Of a stretch of DNA of 64,000 nt, positions 9,520 through 18,941 are shown in pieces (the stretch's first letter is position 1; every line of letters begins with the position of its first letter). Source of the DNA: Pasteurellaceae bacterium Pebbles2. GTDB taxonomy: Bacteria > Pseudomonadota > Gammaproteobacteria > Enterobacterales > Pasteurellaceae. The stretch is from assembly GCA_023101505.1 (NCBI GenBank), contig LVZA01000001.1:1364001-1428000 (forward strand), given 5' to 3'. A model generated the notes under the pieces. It had not been told where the DNA came from and did not search any database. It saw nothing but the letters and a program-made list of their open reading frames with translations. Position numbers and translations under genes: made by a program.

Positions 9520-10164
9520 ATGGTAAAATCCAGTATGTTGCTGATTATTTGCCTGTTATGTGTTGCCGTAATGGCGGTGATTTTATTCGGCGTAAAACAA
9601 TTTCAAATCGGCTCACAATTAGCCAGCGTCAATCAAGTCGCCAATTTGTCGCATTTATTGGTGCGTCAACAAACGCATTTTTTCTCAATGTTATTAACTG
9701 AAAATGCCAGCACAGAAAAATTTAGCGAAAATTTGGACAATCTCACCAAAGAAGATTTCGTGCTAGATGCCTCACTTTATGCGAGTAACGGTGAATTATT
9801 GGCGCAAAGTAGCGACCGTTCACAACTCAGTCGTCAGCTTCAACTGGCAGAAAAAGAAGAAAATAACACTCAGCAAATTGTCGAGCCGATTTATGCGCCC
9901 AACGGTTTAGTCGGTTTTTTACGAGTAACTTTTGATGCCAAATATGGGCAAACCACGCAAAGCAAAATTAACCAAATTTTTCATCAATTATATGGTGAAT
10001 TATTGATCGTCTTTCTCACAGGGATCATTTTAGCCAGCTCCGTGCATTATTTTCTCAGCCATTATCGCCGCTCAAATCGTTTAGCAAACGAACCAGCCAA
10101 GCCATTAAAAGAGAGTAAATTCAACGCAAGTGCGAACTTTCATCGTCGCCGTAGAAGATTTTAG
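9520..10164 (+). CDS. ytjB: YtjB/Smp-family inner membrane protein
   Basis: 214 residues from the ATG at 9520; an in-frame TTG at 9499 with a GGGA upstream is an alternative that adds seven residues. There is a membrane segment at about residues 7-25, a periplasmic region of about 130 residues, a second segment near 160-180, and a basic C-terminal tail (RRRRRF). The NTQQIVEPIYAPNGLVGFLR stretch matches the SMP_2 family, whose function is unknown. In E. coli ytjB is likewise divergent from serB. Confidence 0.8.
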   Translation: MVKSSMLLIICLLCVAVMAVILFGVKQFQIGSQLASVNQVANLSHLLVRQQTHFFSMLLTENASTEKFSENLDNLTKEDFVLDASLYASNGELLAQSSDRSQLSRQLQLAEKEENNTQQIVEPIYAPNGLVGFLRVTFDAKYGQTTQSKINQIFHQLYGELLIVFLTGIILASSVHYFLSHYRRSNRLANEPAKPLKESKFNASANFHRRRRRF

Positions 10165-10291
10165 TGCTATAATATGCACATAAAAACTGATTTTATATCG
10201 AAAAGTTTCAAAAATTAGTCTAAAAATACCGCACTTTTTCCTTATAGTTAAGGAAATAAGTGTTTTTTATTTTTTTCAGAAAAGAGGATTT

Positions 10292-11653
10292 ATGTCGTCT
10301 AATATCACACAGCCACGTCAAACTTGGTCAAGTCGATTGACCTATGTCTTAACTGTCGCTGGCGCAACCGTCGGATTTGGCGCTACTTGGCGTTTCCCTT
10401 ATTTAGTGGGTGAAAATGGTGGTGGAGCTTATGTATTTTTATTTTGTATCGCAATGATCGTGATCGGTATCCCAATGATTTTAGTAGAAAATGTTATCGG
10501 TCGCCGTATGCACAAAAACTCGGTCGATTCTTTTAGCGGAGAAATCAACGGCAAACGCATTCACCCAGCGTGGAAAATTTTAGGCTATATGGGATTACTC
10601 GGGGCATTCGGGATCTTAGCGTATTATATGGTGCTGGGTGGCTGGGTATTAACCTACATTGGCAGCATCATCAGCGGCACGCTCGATTTGTCTGCGCCAG
10701 TTTCCCCTGAATTAACGGCAAGTTATTTCAGCGAACACATCTCCAACAGCCCAATAACTATCTTAATTTATACCGCACTTTTTGTGTTGGTGAACTATGT
10801 GATCTTGGCGAAAGGCATCGTGGACGGCATTGAACGCTCGGTGAAATACTTAATGCCGATTTTATTCTTATTCTTACTGGCAATGATCGTGCGTAATCTC
10901 ACGCTTTCGGGCGCGATGGAAGGGGTAAAATTTTATCTCATTCCTGATTTTTCTAAAATTACCAAAGAGCTTTTCATCTTCGTATTAGGGCAAGTTTTCT
11001 TCGCCTTAAGCCTAGGTTTCGGCGTGCTAATCACCTTATCAAGCTATTTAGATAAAAAAGAAAACCTAGTCAAAACGGCAACCATCACCGCTGTGATGAA
11101 CACGTTTATCGCTTTAGCCGCAGGTTTTATGATTTTCCCATCATTATTTACCTTTAACGTACCGCCAAATTCAGGGCCAACTTTAGTGTTTCAAAGCCTG
11201 CCTATCGTGTTCTCACATATGTGGGGCGGCTCGGTATTTGCGGTGATTTTCTTCGGTTTATTAGTCATCGCCGCACTCACTACATCATTGACGATTTACG
11301 AAGTAATCATCACCGCTTTACAAGAAAAAACCAAATTAAGCCGTAAAAAAGCGATTGCACTCACCCTTGGCGGTATTTTCTTATTGGGCAATGTGCCATC
11401 AGTATTAGGCGACAATCAATGGAAAGACGTGCAAATTATCGGACGCAGTATTTTCGACGCATTCGACTACATTAGCGGAAATATCTTGTTTATTTTAACC
11501 GCACTTGGTAGCGCATTATTCGTGGGTTTTGTGCTTAAAGATGAAGCAAAACAAGAGCTTAACGCAGGAAAAACATTTACGACAATTTGGTTTAACTATG
11601 TCAAATTCGTGATTCCCGTGATTATTCTCGTGATATTTTTCTATTCCTTATAA
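10292..11653 (+). CDS. Sodium-dependent transporter, NSS (SNF) family
   Basis: 453 residues with about eleven or twelve membrane segments. The first helix has the neurotransmitter:sodium symporter signature in the form GATVGFGATWRFPYLVGENGG (only part is diagnostic: WRFPY followed by NGGGA). Bacterial NSS proteins such as LeuT and MhsT import amino acids with sodium; the substrate cannot be read from sequence. AAGAGG precedes the ATG. It converges on rpsT with a shared bidirectional terminator. Confidence 0.9.
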   Translation: MSSNITQPRQTWSSRLTYVLTVAGATVGFGATWRFPYLVGENGGGAYVFLFCIAMIVIGIPMILVENVIGRRMHKNSVDSFSGEINGKRIHPAWKILGYMGLLGAFGILAYYMVLGGWVLTYIGSIISGTLDLSAPVSPELTASYFSEHISNSPITILIYTALFVLVNYVILAKGIVDGIERSVKYLMPILFLFLLAMIVRNLTLSGAMEGVKFYLIPDFSKITKELFIFVLGQVFFALSLGFGVLITLSSYLDKKENLVKTATITAVMNTFIALAAGFMIFPSLFTFNVPPNSGPTLVFQSLPIVFSHMWGGSVFAVIFFGLLVIAALTTSLTIYEVIITALQEKTKLSRKKAIALTLGGIFLLGNVPSVLGDNQWKDVQIIGRSIFDAFDYISGNILFILTALGSALFVGFVLKDEAKQELNAGKTFTTIWFNYVKFVIPVIILVIFFYSL

Positions 11654-11674
11654 GCTCACAGAAAACTCGCCAAT

Positions 11675-11720
11675 AAAAAACCGCACTTTTGCTTTGAAGC
11701 CTAAAGTGCGGTTTTATTTT
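11675..11720. terminator. Bidirectional terminator formed by an inverted uptake-signal pair
   Basis: AAAACCGCACTTT and its reverse complement AAAGTGCGGTTTT flank a 14-base loop, with A- and T-runs outside, between the converging symporter and rpsT genes. Confidence 0.9.
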
Positions 11721-11740
11721 TATCAGTTTTAAATTAAATC

Positions 11741-12004
11741 TTACGCTAATTTTTTGATTTGCGCAGCTAATTTAGATTTGTGGTTTGCTGCTTTGTTAGC
11801 GTGGATTAAGCCTTTAGAAGCCATACGATCCACAACTTTTTGCATTTCAACGAAAGCGGCTTCTGAAGCTGCTTTATCGCCAGTTGCAACTGCGGCATAA
11901 GTTTTTTTGATGTAAGTACGCATCATTGAGCGTTGACTTGCGTTATGTTGACGGCGTTTTTCAGATTGAACCGCACGTTTTTTTGCTGACTTGATATTAG
12001 CCAA
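11741..12004 (-). CDS. rpsT: 30S ribosomal protein S20
   Basis: 87 residues ([20 protein letters not shown]), the usual length. S20 binds 16S rRNA in the small subunit. I place the start at the TTG ending at 12004: AGGAG lies seven bases upstream, whereas a second TTG at 12010 would be one base from it. E. coli rpsT also starts with UUG, which is linked to its autoregulation, so the feature seems conserved. Lysine, arginine and alanine dominate as expected. It is divergent from murJ. Confidence 0.96.
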   Translation of the reverse strand: MANIKSAKKRAVQSEKRRQHNASQRSMMRTYIKKTYAAVATGDKAASEAAFVEMQKVVDRMASKGLIHANKAANHKSKLAAQIKKLA

Positions 12005-12270
12005 GGTCAAACTCCTAAGAATTTCTGTTAATTAAGTAAATATCGCCCTATCAAAGAGGGAGAGGCGAGCTGTCTATAAATTTGTTGTTTTCGGTGAGAC
12101 ACAACCGAATGTTTGCACCGTTTTGATTGTGCTATTAAGCCGTTAAGCAACAAGATTCACGATGTGGGCAAGATTTTATCAGTTTTTTTCGTTAGAATAT
12201 AGCATTAAAACAAAATTTCTATAAAATTAACGTAATTTTTTATTAGCCTATTCCAACGAGAACAATTCCT

Positions 12271-13845
12271 TTGAGCAAACGACTTCTAAAATCTGGCATT
12301 ATTGTCAGCACAATGACCCTCCTTTCCCGAGTTTTAGGTTTGGTGCGAGATGTGGTCATCGCCAATATTATTGGGGCAGGGGCGGCAGCCGATGTCTTTT
12401 TATTTGCCAACCGAATTCCGAATTTTCTCCGACGTTTGTTTGCTGAAGGAGCATTTTCGCAGGCGTTCGTGCCTGTTTTGGCGGAATATCAGAAATCAGG
12501 CGATTTAACGAAAACTCGAGAATTCATCGCCAAAGTTTCAGGCACATTGGGTGGTTTGGTAACGATTGTTACGCTGGTGGCAATGGTGGCATCGCCTGTG
12601 GTCGCCGCAGTTTTCGGCACAGGCTGGTTTATGGATTGGCTCAATGACGGCGAAAACGCAGCGAAGTTTACCCAAGCCTCTTTGTTATTACGCATCACGT
12701 TCCCTTATTTATGGTTTATTACCTTTGTGGCGTTGTCAGGGGCAATTCTCAACACGCTCGGCAAATTCGGCGTGATGTCCTTTTCGCCTGTGCTATTAAA
12801 TATTGCGATGATTTCCACCGCACTTTTCCTCGCTCCTCAACTTGAAAGCCCCGATTTAGCCTTGGCGATTGGTATTTTTATTGGTGGCTTGTTGCAATTT
12901 TTGTTCCAAATTCCTTTTTTACGCAAAGCTGGATTATTGGTGAAACCAAAATGGGCGTGGAATGATGCAGGCGTGAAAAAAATCCGTACCTTGATGATCC
13001 CAGCCTTATTCGGCGTGTCAGTGAGCCAAATTAACTTGCTGCTCGACACTTTTATCGCCAGCTTTTTAATGACAGGTTCAATCAGCTGGTTGTATTATTC
13101 CGACCGCTTGCTCGAATTTCCGCTCGGCTTATTTGGCATTGCGATTTCTACCGTGATTTTGCCGACGCTGGCGCGCCATCACGTTAATCGTACCGACGAC
13201 GCAGCTCAAAGCGCGGTGGATTTTCGTCAAACAATGGACTGGGGCGTGCGTATGATTTTGTTGCTCGGTGTGCCTGCGATGATTGGCATCGCCGTGCTGG
13301 CGCAACCAATGTTGCTTACTTTATTTATGCGCGGTCAATTCTTGCTTTCGGACGTAAAAGCCGCTTCACTTTCGCTGTGGGCGTTTAACGCAGGCTTGCT
13401 CAGTTTTATGTTGATTAAAATTTTGGCGAACGGCTACTACGCGCGCCAAGACACCAAAACACCAGTGAAAATTGGGATCATCGCAATGGTTAGCAATATG
13501 GGCTTTAACATTCTCGCTGTACCATTTAGCTACGTGGGGTTGGCGATGGCATCAGCAATGTCGGCCACCTTGAACGCCTATCTACTTTATCGTGGTTTAG
13601 CGAAAGCCGATGTGTATCATTTCAGCCGAAAAAGCGCGGTGTTTTTTATCAAAGTTTTTTGTGCCGCAGCGGTAATGGGCGTCCTCGTTTGGCATTTTAG
13701 CCCTGAGCTAACTGCGTGGAATGCAATGAGTTTCTTGAAGCGTGTGCATTGGTTGGCGTGGTTAATTGCCTTAGCTGGCGTGAGTTACTTGGGTTTATTG
13801 CTGTTACTCGGCGTGCGAAAACAGGATTTATTAGCGAAACATTAA
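12271..13845 (+). CDS. murJ: Lipid II flippase MurJ
   Basis: 524 residues, about fourteen membrane segments, MOP superfamily. MurJ flips the peptidoglycan precursor lipid II to the periplasmic face. Diagnostic segments are SRVLGLVRDVVIA near residue 21 and PNFLRRLFAEGAFSQAFVPV near 48. The start is a TTG at 12271, which gives the expected MSKRLLKSG N terminus; no ATG lies nearby. An uptake signal is embedded near 12820. The rpsT-murJ divergent arrangement is also seen in related gamma-proteobacteria. The EamA gene follows after 10 bases. Confidence 0.95.
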   Translation: MSKRLLKSGIIVSTMTLLSRVLGLVRDVVIANIIGAGAAADVFLFANRIPNFLRRLFAEGAFSQAFVPVLAEYQKSGDLTKTREFIAKVSGTLGGLVTIVTLVAMVASPVVAAVFGTGWFMDWLNDGENAAKFTQASLLLRITFPYLWFITFVALSGAILNTLGKFGVMSFSPVLLNIAMISTALFLAPQLESPDLALAIGIFIGGLLQFLFQIPFLRKAGLLVKPKWAWNDAGVKKIRTLMIPALFGVSVSQINLLLDTFIASFLMTGSISWLYYSDRLLEFPLGLFGIAISTVILPTLARHHVNRTDDAAQSAVDFRQTMDWGVRMILLLGVPAMIGIAVLAQPMLLTLFMRGQFLLSDVKAASLSLWAFNAGLLSFMLIKILANGYYARQDTKTPVKIGIIAMVSNMGFNILAVPFSYVGLAMASAMSATLNAYLLYRGLAKADVYHFSRKSAVFFIKVFCAAAVMGVLVWHFSPELTAWNAMSFLKRVHWLAWLIALAGVSYLGLLLLLGVRKQDLLAKH

Positions 13846-13855
13846 GGAACGCAAA

Positions 13856-14746
13856 ATGATTTTTCAATTATTTGCAATGTTAATTTGGGCGAGTTCACTT
13901 ATCGCAGGAAAATTCAGTTATTCATCATTTGATCCTGCCTTAATGGTGCAACTTCGCCTAGCGATTGCTGCTGTGTTTTGCTTACCGATTTTCTTCAAAA
14001 AATATCGCAAAATTCCACCGCACTTAATCAAAAATGTGTGGCTGAGTGCTTTATTCTGCTTTCCTGTCGTATTTATGTTGCAATTTCTTGGGCTATCGCT
14101 CACTTCCGCCTCCAGTGCGGTAACTATGCTCGGCACAGAACCGCTGATTATCGTATTAATCGGCTGGCTTTTCTTTAAACAAGGCTTGAAATTACTTGAT
14201 GTGATTTTAGGCTTAGTGGCGTTTTTGGGCGTGGCGTTGGTGATGTTGGGCTCGGAAGAGGGCGGTGATATTAGCCTGCTCGGTTGTTTGTTAGTAATCT
14301 TGGGCGGTATCGTTTTCGCTTTTGGTTTTTATATCAGCAAGCAAGTGATGAGCGAAGTTAAACCCGTGGTCTTCACCAATATTATGATCGTACTCGGCAC
14401 GCTGATGTGCATTCCGTTTACCTTATTGCTCACCCAAAGCTGGCAAGTCAATCTCAATCTTGAAGGCGTGGGCGGTCTGTTATATTTATCCATTGGCTGC
14501 ACGTGGTTGGCATACATTCTTTGGAACAAAGGGCTAAAAGACACACCAGCCAATATTTCGAGCATTTTACTCGCCCTTGAACCCGTGTTTGGCGTGATTT
14601 TGGCGATTGTGCTACTCGACGAAAAACTGGAATTTATCACCGCAGTTGGGGTAATTTTGGTAATTGGAGCGACACTGGCTTCCGTGCTTCTGCCAGTGTG
14701 GTGGAAAAAACGTAAGCAAGCTCGCATTAACTTGCCCGAAGTTTAG
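13856..14746 (+). CDS. EamA-family (DMT superfamily) transporter
   Basis: 296 residues with ten predicted membrane segments in two EamA repeats (about 1-130 and 145-285) and a basic C terminus (KKRKQAR). The second repeat has the typical [22 protein letters not shown] pattern, of which PVFGVILA is the most conserved part. The family exports metabolites such as amino acids or cofactors; the substrate here is unknown. It is preceded by AAGGAA, 10 bases after murJ, so is probably cotranscribed. Its last four bases overlap the converging rlmC. Confidence 0.88.
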   Translation: MIFQLFAMLIWASSLIAGKFSYSSFDPALMVQLRLAIAAVFCLPIFFKKYRKIPPHLIKNVWLSALFCFPVVFMLQFLGLSLTSASSAVTMLGTEPLIIVLIGWLFFKQGLKLLDVILGLVAFLGVALVMLGSEEGGDISLLGCLLVILGGIVFAFGFYISKQVMSEVKPVVFTNIMIVLGTLMCIPFTLLLTQSWQVNLNLEGVGGLLYLSIGCTWLAYILWNKGLKDTPANISSILLALEPVFGVILAIVLLDEKLEFITAVGVILVIGATLASVLLPVWWKKRKQARINLPEV

Positions 14747-15900
14747 TTTCTCACCAACAAACAAAGCACTTCATAATGACTCGTATGCGGAAACATATCA
14801 AACAGTTGGATTTTGTGCAGTTGGTAATTGCTCAATTCCAGCAGATCTTTGCCCATCGAAACGGCATTACAGCTGGAATAGAGCAGAAACTGCGGTTGCA
14901 TTTGATTGAGAAATTGAGCCAGCTCTTTGCCAATTCCACGGCGTGGCGGATTAACGATGACTAAATCGGGCGTTTGAGCCTTGTCGTTTAAGGTAAAATT
15001 CGCCGCATCTAAAGATTGAAAACGTACGTTTTTTAGCCCGCACTTTTCTGCGGAAAGGGTAGCGGAATAAATTGCCGACGGCGAGATTTCAATGCCAGTG
15101 AGTTGAATATCGGGAGTTTTTTCCGTAAGGCTGGTGGCACAATGCAAGCCAAAACCACCCACGCCGCAAAATAGATCCCACAAATGGGAAATAGGCAAAT
15201 CTTTCACCCACGCTGCTGCCGTGCCGTATAAATTTTCCGCCACCTGCGGATTGGTTTGGAAGAAACCTTGCGGACGAATAAACAGCGGAATGTGGTTAAA
15301 ACGTTCTTCTAACACCTGTTGTTCAGTGAAGAAAATTTCTTTTTCACCCTCTAAAATTGCCGCGTGTTGCGGTTGAATATTGGCGGAAATCACCTTTAAC
15401 TGCGGTAATTTTTCGCGAAGTTTTGGCAGCTCACGCTCAATTAGGGCGATTTTCGCTTCAGAACGCAACACAAATCGCAACATCAGCTCCTTGGACGCAC
15501 GGCTTTCCGTAAGCAAAATAAATTTCAGCTCACCTTTTTGCTTCACCACGTTGTATGGCACTAAACCTGCACGCCCGATGAAATCTTTTAAAATCGGAAA
15601 AATCTGATTGAAATGAGCAGGATAGAGTGGACAGTCACTTAAATCCACCGCTTCATTTTGTTCATTCACAATGCCTAAAATCGGACGTTCCACAGCCCCC
15701 GAGACCACCATTTTCGCTTTATTACGAAAGCCAATTTGAGCCGATTGAAAAGACGCAAGCCATTCCGCTTTGGATAAATCCACCCCATTAAGTTGTTGTT
15801 TTAAATGCGTTTCTTTCTCGCCCAACTGCAACGGATAGGCTTTTTCTATCCATTGACAGGATTGGCAACGCTTGGCTTGATAGTGCGAACAATCGATCAT
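14743..15900 (-). CDS. rlmC: 23S rRNA (uracil-747-C5)-methyltransferase
   Basis: 385 residues. RlmC (RumB) methylates U747 of 23S rRNA using SAM. The N-terminal cysteines of the iron-sulfur cluster are visible (Cys4, and the CQSC pair at 12 and 15), followed by the Rossmann fold with [11 protein letters not shown], and the catalytic cysteine in [10 protein letters not shown]. The short N terminus and CQSCQWIE resemble RlmC rather than RlmD, which carries a TRAM domain. It converges on and overlaps the EamA gene by 4 bases. Confidence 0.92.
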   Translation of the reverse strand: MIDCSHYQAKRCQSCQWIEKAYPLQLGEKETHLKQQLNGVDLSKAEWLASFQSAQIGFRNKAKMVVSGAVERPILGIVNEQNEAVDLSDCPLYPAHFNQIFPILKDFIGRAGLVPYNVVKQKGELKFILLTESRASKELMLRFVLRSEAKIALIERELPKLREKLPQLKVISANIQPQHAAILEGEKEIFFTEQQVLEERFNHIPLFIRPQGFFQTNPQVAENLYGTAAAWVKDLPISHLWDLFCGVGGFGLHCATSLTEKTPDIQLTGIEISPSAIYSATLSAEKCGLKNVRFQSLDAANFTLNDKAQTPDLVIVNPPRRGIGKELAQFLNQMQPQFLLYSSCNAVSMGKDLLELSNYQLHKIQLFDMFPHTSHYEVLCLLVRN

Positions 15901-15922
15901 ATTTTGGTTTTTCTTGGCGTTT

Positions 15923-16969
15923 TTAGGCTTTAGCGGCTAACCAGTCTTGCTGAAGTGCGGTTAATTCTTTGTGATTTTTTAACCAGCGTTCAGTTTTGCT
16001 TAACTCATTCCAGCTAAAGGATTTTTGCTTGAATAAACGGTGTAAACGATCTTGACGAGCCGCAAAGTGCGGTGCAGTTTCGTTGAGTTTTAGTTTATCT
16101 AACACCTGTACCACGCCGTCGGGTTCGTTGCAGAGTAGCAACAAATCACAACCAGCATTGAGAGCTTTTTCGCTACGTTCCACGAAATCACCCATAAAGC
16201 CAGCCCCTTTCATACCGAGATCGTCGGAGAAAATCGCCCCGTCAAAGCCAAGTTGATTGCGTAACACATCTTGCAACCAATAGCGTGAACCGCTGGCAGG
16301 TTGGCTGTCGCATTGGGTATAAACCACGTGTGCTGGCATTACCGCATCTAATAAATTCTGTGCGATAAGTTGTTGAAATGGTTGAATATCTTCAGCGAAA
16401 ATTTGTTCTTTAGCACGTTCATCATAAGGCGTTTCCAAATGGCTGTCGGCAATCACGTGTCCGTGTCCAGGGAAATGTTTGCCTGTACTTGCCATTCCAG
16501 CCTGTTTCATTCCTGCAATAAATTGTGCTGCCAAGCGAACTGCTGGCTCAATTTCGCCGTGGAAACTGCGGTCGCCAATAGCTTTACAAATGTGTCCTAA
16601 ATCCAACACAGGTGCAAAACTTAAGTCAATGTCCAACGCCGCCATTTCCGCCGCCATTTGCCAGCCAGCTTCACGGGCTAAACGTTGTTGTTTAGCAGGA
16701 TCTTGGCACAATTCAGCAAAAGATTGCATTGCAGGCAACTGCGTGAAACCTGAGCGAAAACGTTGCACTCGACCGCCCTCTTGATCCACGGTGATAAGCA
16801 ACGGTTTTTTCACTCGCTGGCGTACCTCTTTGATCAAAGCCTGAATTTGCTCACGATCATAAAAATTACGGGTGAATAGAATTAAGCCTGCCACCAAAGG
16901 GTGTTCGAGCAATTCCACTTCTTCTTGTTCAAGTTGCTGACCTTTCAGGTCGATAAGTAAAGTTGACAT
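15923..16969 (-). CDS. nagZ: Beta-N-acetylhexosaminidase NagZ
   Basis: 348 residues, glycoside hydrolase family 3. NagZ acts in the cytoplasm and removes N-acetylglucosamine from anhydromuropeptides during cell wall recycling. The family loop KHFPGHG is at residues 164-170 with the Asp-Ser-His catalytic element at 175-177, and [10 protein letters not shown] near 61. AmpD, the next step in the same pathway, lies in this window at 37.9 kb. It is part of a leftward hinT-ycfL-nagZ cluster, similar to E. coli. Confidence 0.95.
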   Translation of the reverse strand: MSTLLIDLKGQQLEQEEVELLEHPLVAGLILFTRNFYDREQIQALIKEVRQRVKKPLLITVDQEGGRVQRFRSGFTQLPAMQSFAELCQDPAKQQRLAREAGWQMAAEMAALDIDLSFAPVLDLGHICKAIGDRSFHGEIEPAVRLAAQFIAGMKQAGMASTGKHFPGHGHVIADSHLETPYDERAKEQIFAEDIQPFQQLIAQNLLDAVMPAHVVYTQCDSQPASGSRYWLQDVLRNQLGFDGAIFSDDLGMKGAGFMGDFVERSEKALNAGCDLLLLCNEPDGVVQVLDKLKLNETAPHFAARQDRLHRLFKQKSFSWNELSKTERWLKNHKELTALQQDWLAAKA

Positions 16970-16980
16970 AAAAATGATCG

Positions 16981-17346
16981 TTATTTTTGTTGTAAATACA
17001 GGCGATAGTTTTCGCTTTGTGGCGTTGGTTTATGTAATTGGATTGTGTGTTTTTGTGCGGGCGTAAGCAACAAGGTGCGACGTAGTGCCTCTTGGCTATC
17101 GCTAAAAGGTTGAGTTACGCCATTTTGATCATACCAATACACATCATATTGCACGCTAAGTGATTGAGTTGATTTGTTTTTTAACCAAGCCTCTGTCGAA
17201 CTAAGGCTAACGTCCAACAACGGATTGAGTTCCGCACTAATATTCAAAATCGGTTTATGCGTATGAGTCAATGCAGGCTGAGAGCTACACGCACTCAAAC
17301 CCAAAACCGCCAAAAGTGCGGTGCAAATTACAAGAGTTTTTTTCAT
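16981..17346 (-). CDS. ycfL: YcfL-family lipoprotein
   Basis: 121 residues from the ATG at 17346; a TTG three codons upstream is also possible. It has a lipoprotein signal ending in LGLSAC, giving a lipidated Cys20. The rest resembles the DUF1425 (YcfL) family, with PLLDVSLSS and VQYDVYWYD. The function is not known. Its place between hinT and nagZ repeats the order in enteric bacteria and supports the name. An uptake signal lies inside the signal peptide coding region near 17314. Confidence 0.8.
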   Translation of the reverse strand: MKKTLVICTALLAVLGLSACSSQPALTHTHKPILNISAELNPLLDVSLSSTEAWLKNKSTQSLSVQYDVYWYDQNGVTQPFSDSQEALRRTLLLTPAQKHTIQLHKPTPQSENYRLYLQQK

Positions 17347-17359
17347 TTTAATCAATGAC

Positions 17360-17710
17360 TTATTTGGCTAACATTTTACCTAGTGGCTCACCGCCCACCA
17401 AGTGCATATGAATATGAAACACTTCCTGGCCGCCGTGTTTGTTGCAGTTGACAATCAAACGATAGCCATCTTCCGCAATGCCCTCATCTTTGGCAATTTT
17501 CGCCGCCACGGTAAACAAACGCCCTAACGCCACTTCGTCCTGCTCGGTAACATCATTCACGGTTGGAATTAATTTATTTGGGATAATCAAAATATGCGTC
17601 GCCGCTTGCGGTGCGATATCACGGAAAGCGGTTACTAACTCATCTTGATACACAATATTCGCTGGAATTTCTTTACGAATAATTTTGCTGAAAATAGTTT
17701 CTTCTGCCAT
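17360..17710 (-). CDS. hinT: HIT-family purine nucleoside phosphoramidase HinT
   Basis: 116 residues. HinT hydrolyses AMP-lysine and other nucleoside phosphoramidates. The histidine triad appears as HIHMH within [10 protein letters not shown] close to the C terminus, and the N terminus [17 protein letters not shown] is typical. It is the first gene of the leftward cluster with ycfL and nagZ. Confidence 0.94.
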   Translation of the reverse strand: MAEETIFSKIIRKEIPANIVYQDELVTAFRDIAPQAATHILIIPNKLIPTVNDVTEQDEVALGRLFTVAAKIAKDEGIAEDGYRLIVNCNKHGGQEVFHIHMHLVGGEPLGKMLAK

Positions 17711-18004
17711 CGTTGTTGCCTTAAAAATAAGTAAAAAAGTTACCGCACTTTTTATCAGAAAATGGGGGAAATAGCAATTTTTAGCAGCTTAAGTAGGTTA
17801 GAAACATAATGAAGAAAACGGTCGAAATCGCAAATTCTTCAAATTTTTTGATCCAACACAAGTTTTTGTTTGTTTTTTTACTTTTCTGTGCAGAATAATT
17901 TTATACTTAAAAATATTTATAAATCTTATAAAAAAATTTTAATGTAAAGTTTTGAACGAATACTTTAAAATACAGTCAATAACTCTTAGGAGTGAGGAGT
18001 TTGT

Positions 18005-18862
18005 ATGAAGCCTGAAGAAAATAGCTCTACTGTAATGGTCGCCCCTGCGCAAATGGCACAGATTGGCGAAGATGTTGGTGCTTATAAAGCCAGCAAAAAT
18101 CAATTTTACTCTTTTTTATCAGCAATTTCTGCTGGTGCATTCATTGCCCTCGCTTTTGTTTTCTATACTACCACACAAACCGCCAGTGCTGGCGCACCTT
18201 GGGGTTTAACCAAATTAGTTGGTGGGATTGTGTTTTCCCTTGGCGTAATTATGGTAGTGGCTTGTGGTTCAGAATTATTTACTTCCTCAACAATGACTAT
18301 TGTCGCTCGAGCTGGCGGACGAATTAGTACTTTTCAAATGTTGCGAAACTGGGTTGTTGTGTATTTTGGCAACTTTGTTGGCGCACTTTTCATTGTGAGC
18401 CTGATTTGGTTTGGCGGTCAGATTATGGCGGCAAATGGGCAGTGGGGTTTAACCATTTTGCAGACTGCACAGCATAAAATTCATCATACTTGGGTTGAGG
18501 CATTTTGCTTAGGTATTTTGTGCAACATTATGGTGTGTATTGCAATTTGGATGACTTATGCTGGCAGAACATTGACTGACAAAGCCTTTATTATGATTTT
18601 GCCGATTGCATTATTCGTGGCATCAGGTTTTGAGCATAGTGTGGCGAATATGTTTATGATTCCTATGGGAATTTTAACCGCACATTTTAGCTCTGCCGAG
18701 TTTTGGCAAGCAATTCAAATCGATCCTGCGCAGTTTGCGGACTTAGATTTGTATCATTTTATCGTGAAAAATTTAATTCCTGTTACCTTGGGCAATATTG
18801 TCGGAGGTGGCGTTTGTATCGCATTAATGCAGTGGTTTACGAATAAACCACACGCTCATTAA
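18005..18862 (+). CDS. focA: Formate channel FocA
   Basis: 285 residues with six membrane helices, formate-nitrite transporter family. The signature segments are VACGSELFTSST near residue 80 and EAFCLGILCNIMVC near 165, with the gating histidine region HSVANMFMIPMG near 215. FocA forms a pentameric channel that passes formate across the inner membrane. It heads a focA-pflB operon, and its start is preceded by a GAGGAG. A weak hairpin sits between the two genes. Confidence 0.95.
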   Translation: MKPEENSSTVMVAPAQMAQIGEDVGAYKASKNQFYSFLSAISAGAFIALAFVFYTTTQTASAGAPWGLTKLVGGIVFSLGVIMVVACGSELFTSSTMTIVARAGGRISTFQMLRNWVVVYFGNFVGALFIVSLIWFGGQIMAANGQWGLTILQTAQHKIHHTWVEAFCLGILCNIMVCIAIWMTYAGRTLTDKAFIMILPIALFVASGFEHSVANMFMIPMGILTAHFSSAEFWQAIQIDPAQFADLDLYHFIVKNLIPVTLGNIVGGGVCIALMQWFTNKPHAH

Positions 18863-18873
18863 TTTAGGTCGTG

Positions 18874-18898
18874 GAAACAAGTTTTTGTCTTGTTTTTG
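18874..18898 (+). terminator. Weak hairpin between focA and pflB
   Basis: AACAAG pairs with CTTGTT around a short loop, then Ts. It is short and probably leaky; in E. coli the focA and pflB levels are set by several promoters and processing sites in this interval. Confidence 0.35.
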
Positions 18899-18941
18899 CG
18901 TAATGAAAGTTTATTTATAATGAAAGAAGGAAATTATCCCA

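Noticed and set aside
17848-17861. FNR site ahead of focA
   Set aside because: TTGAT is present but the second half is CACAA instead of ATCAA, so only one half-site is convincing.
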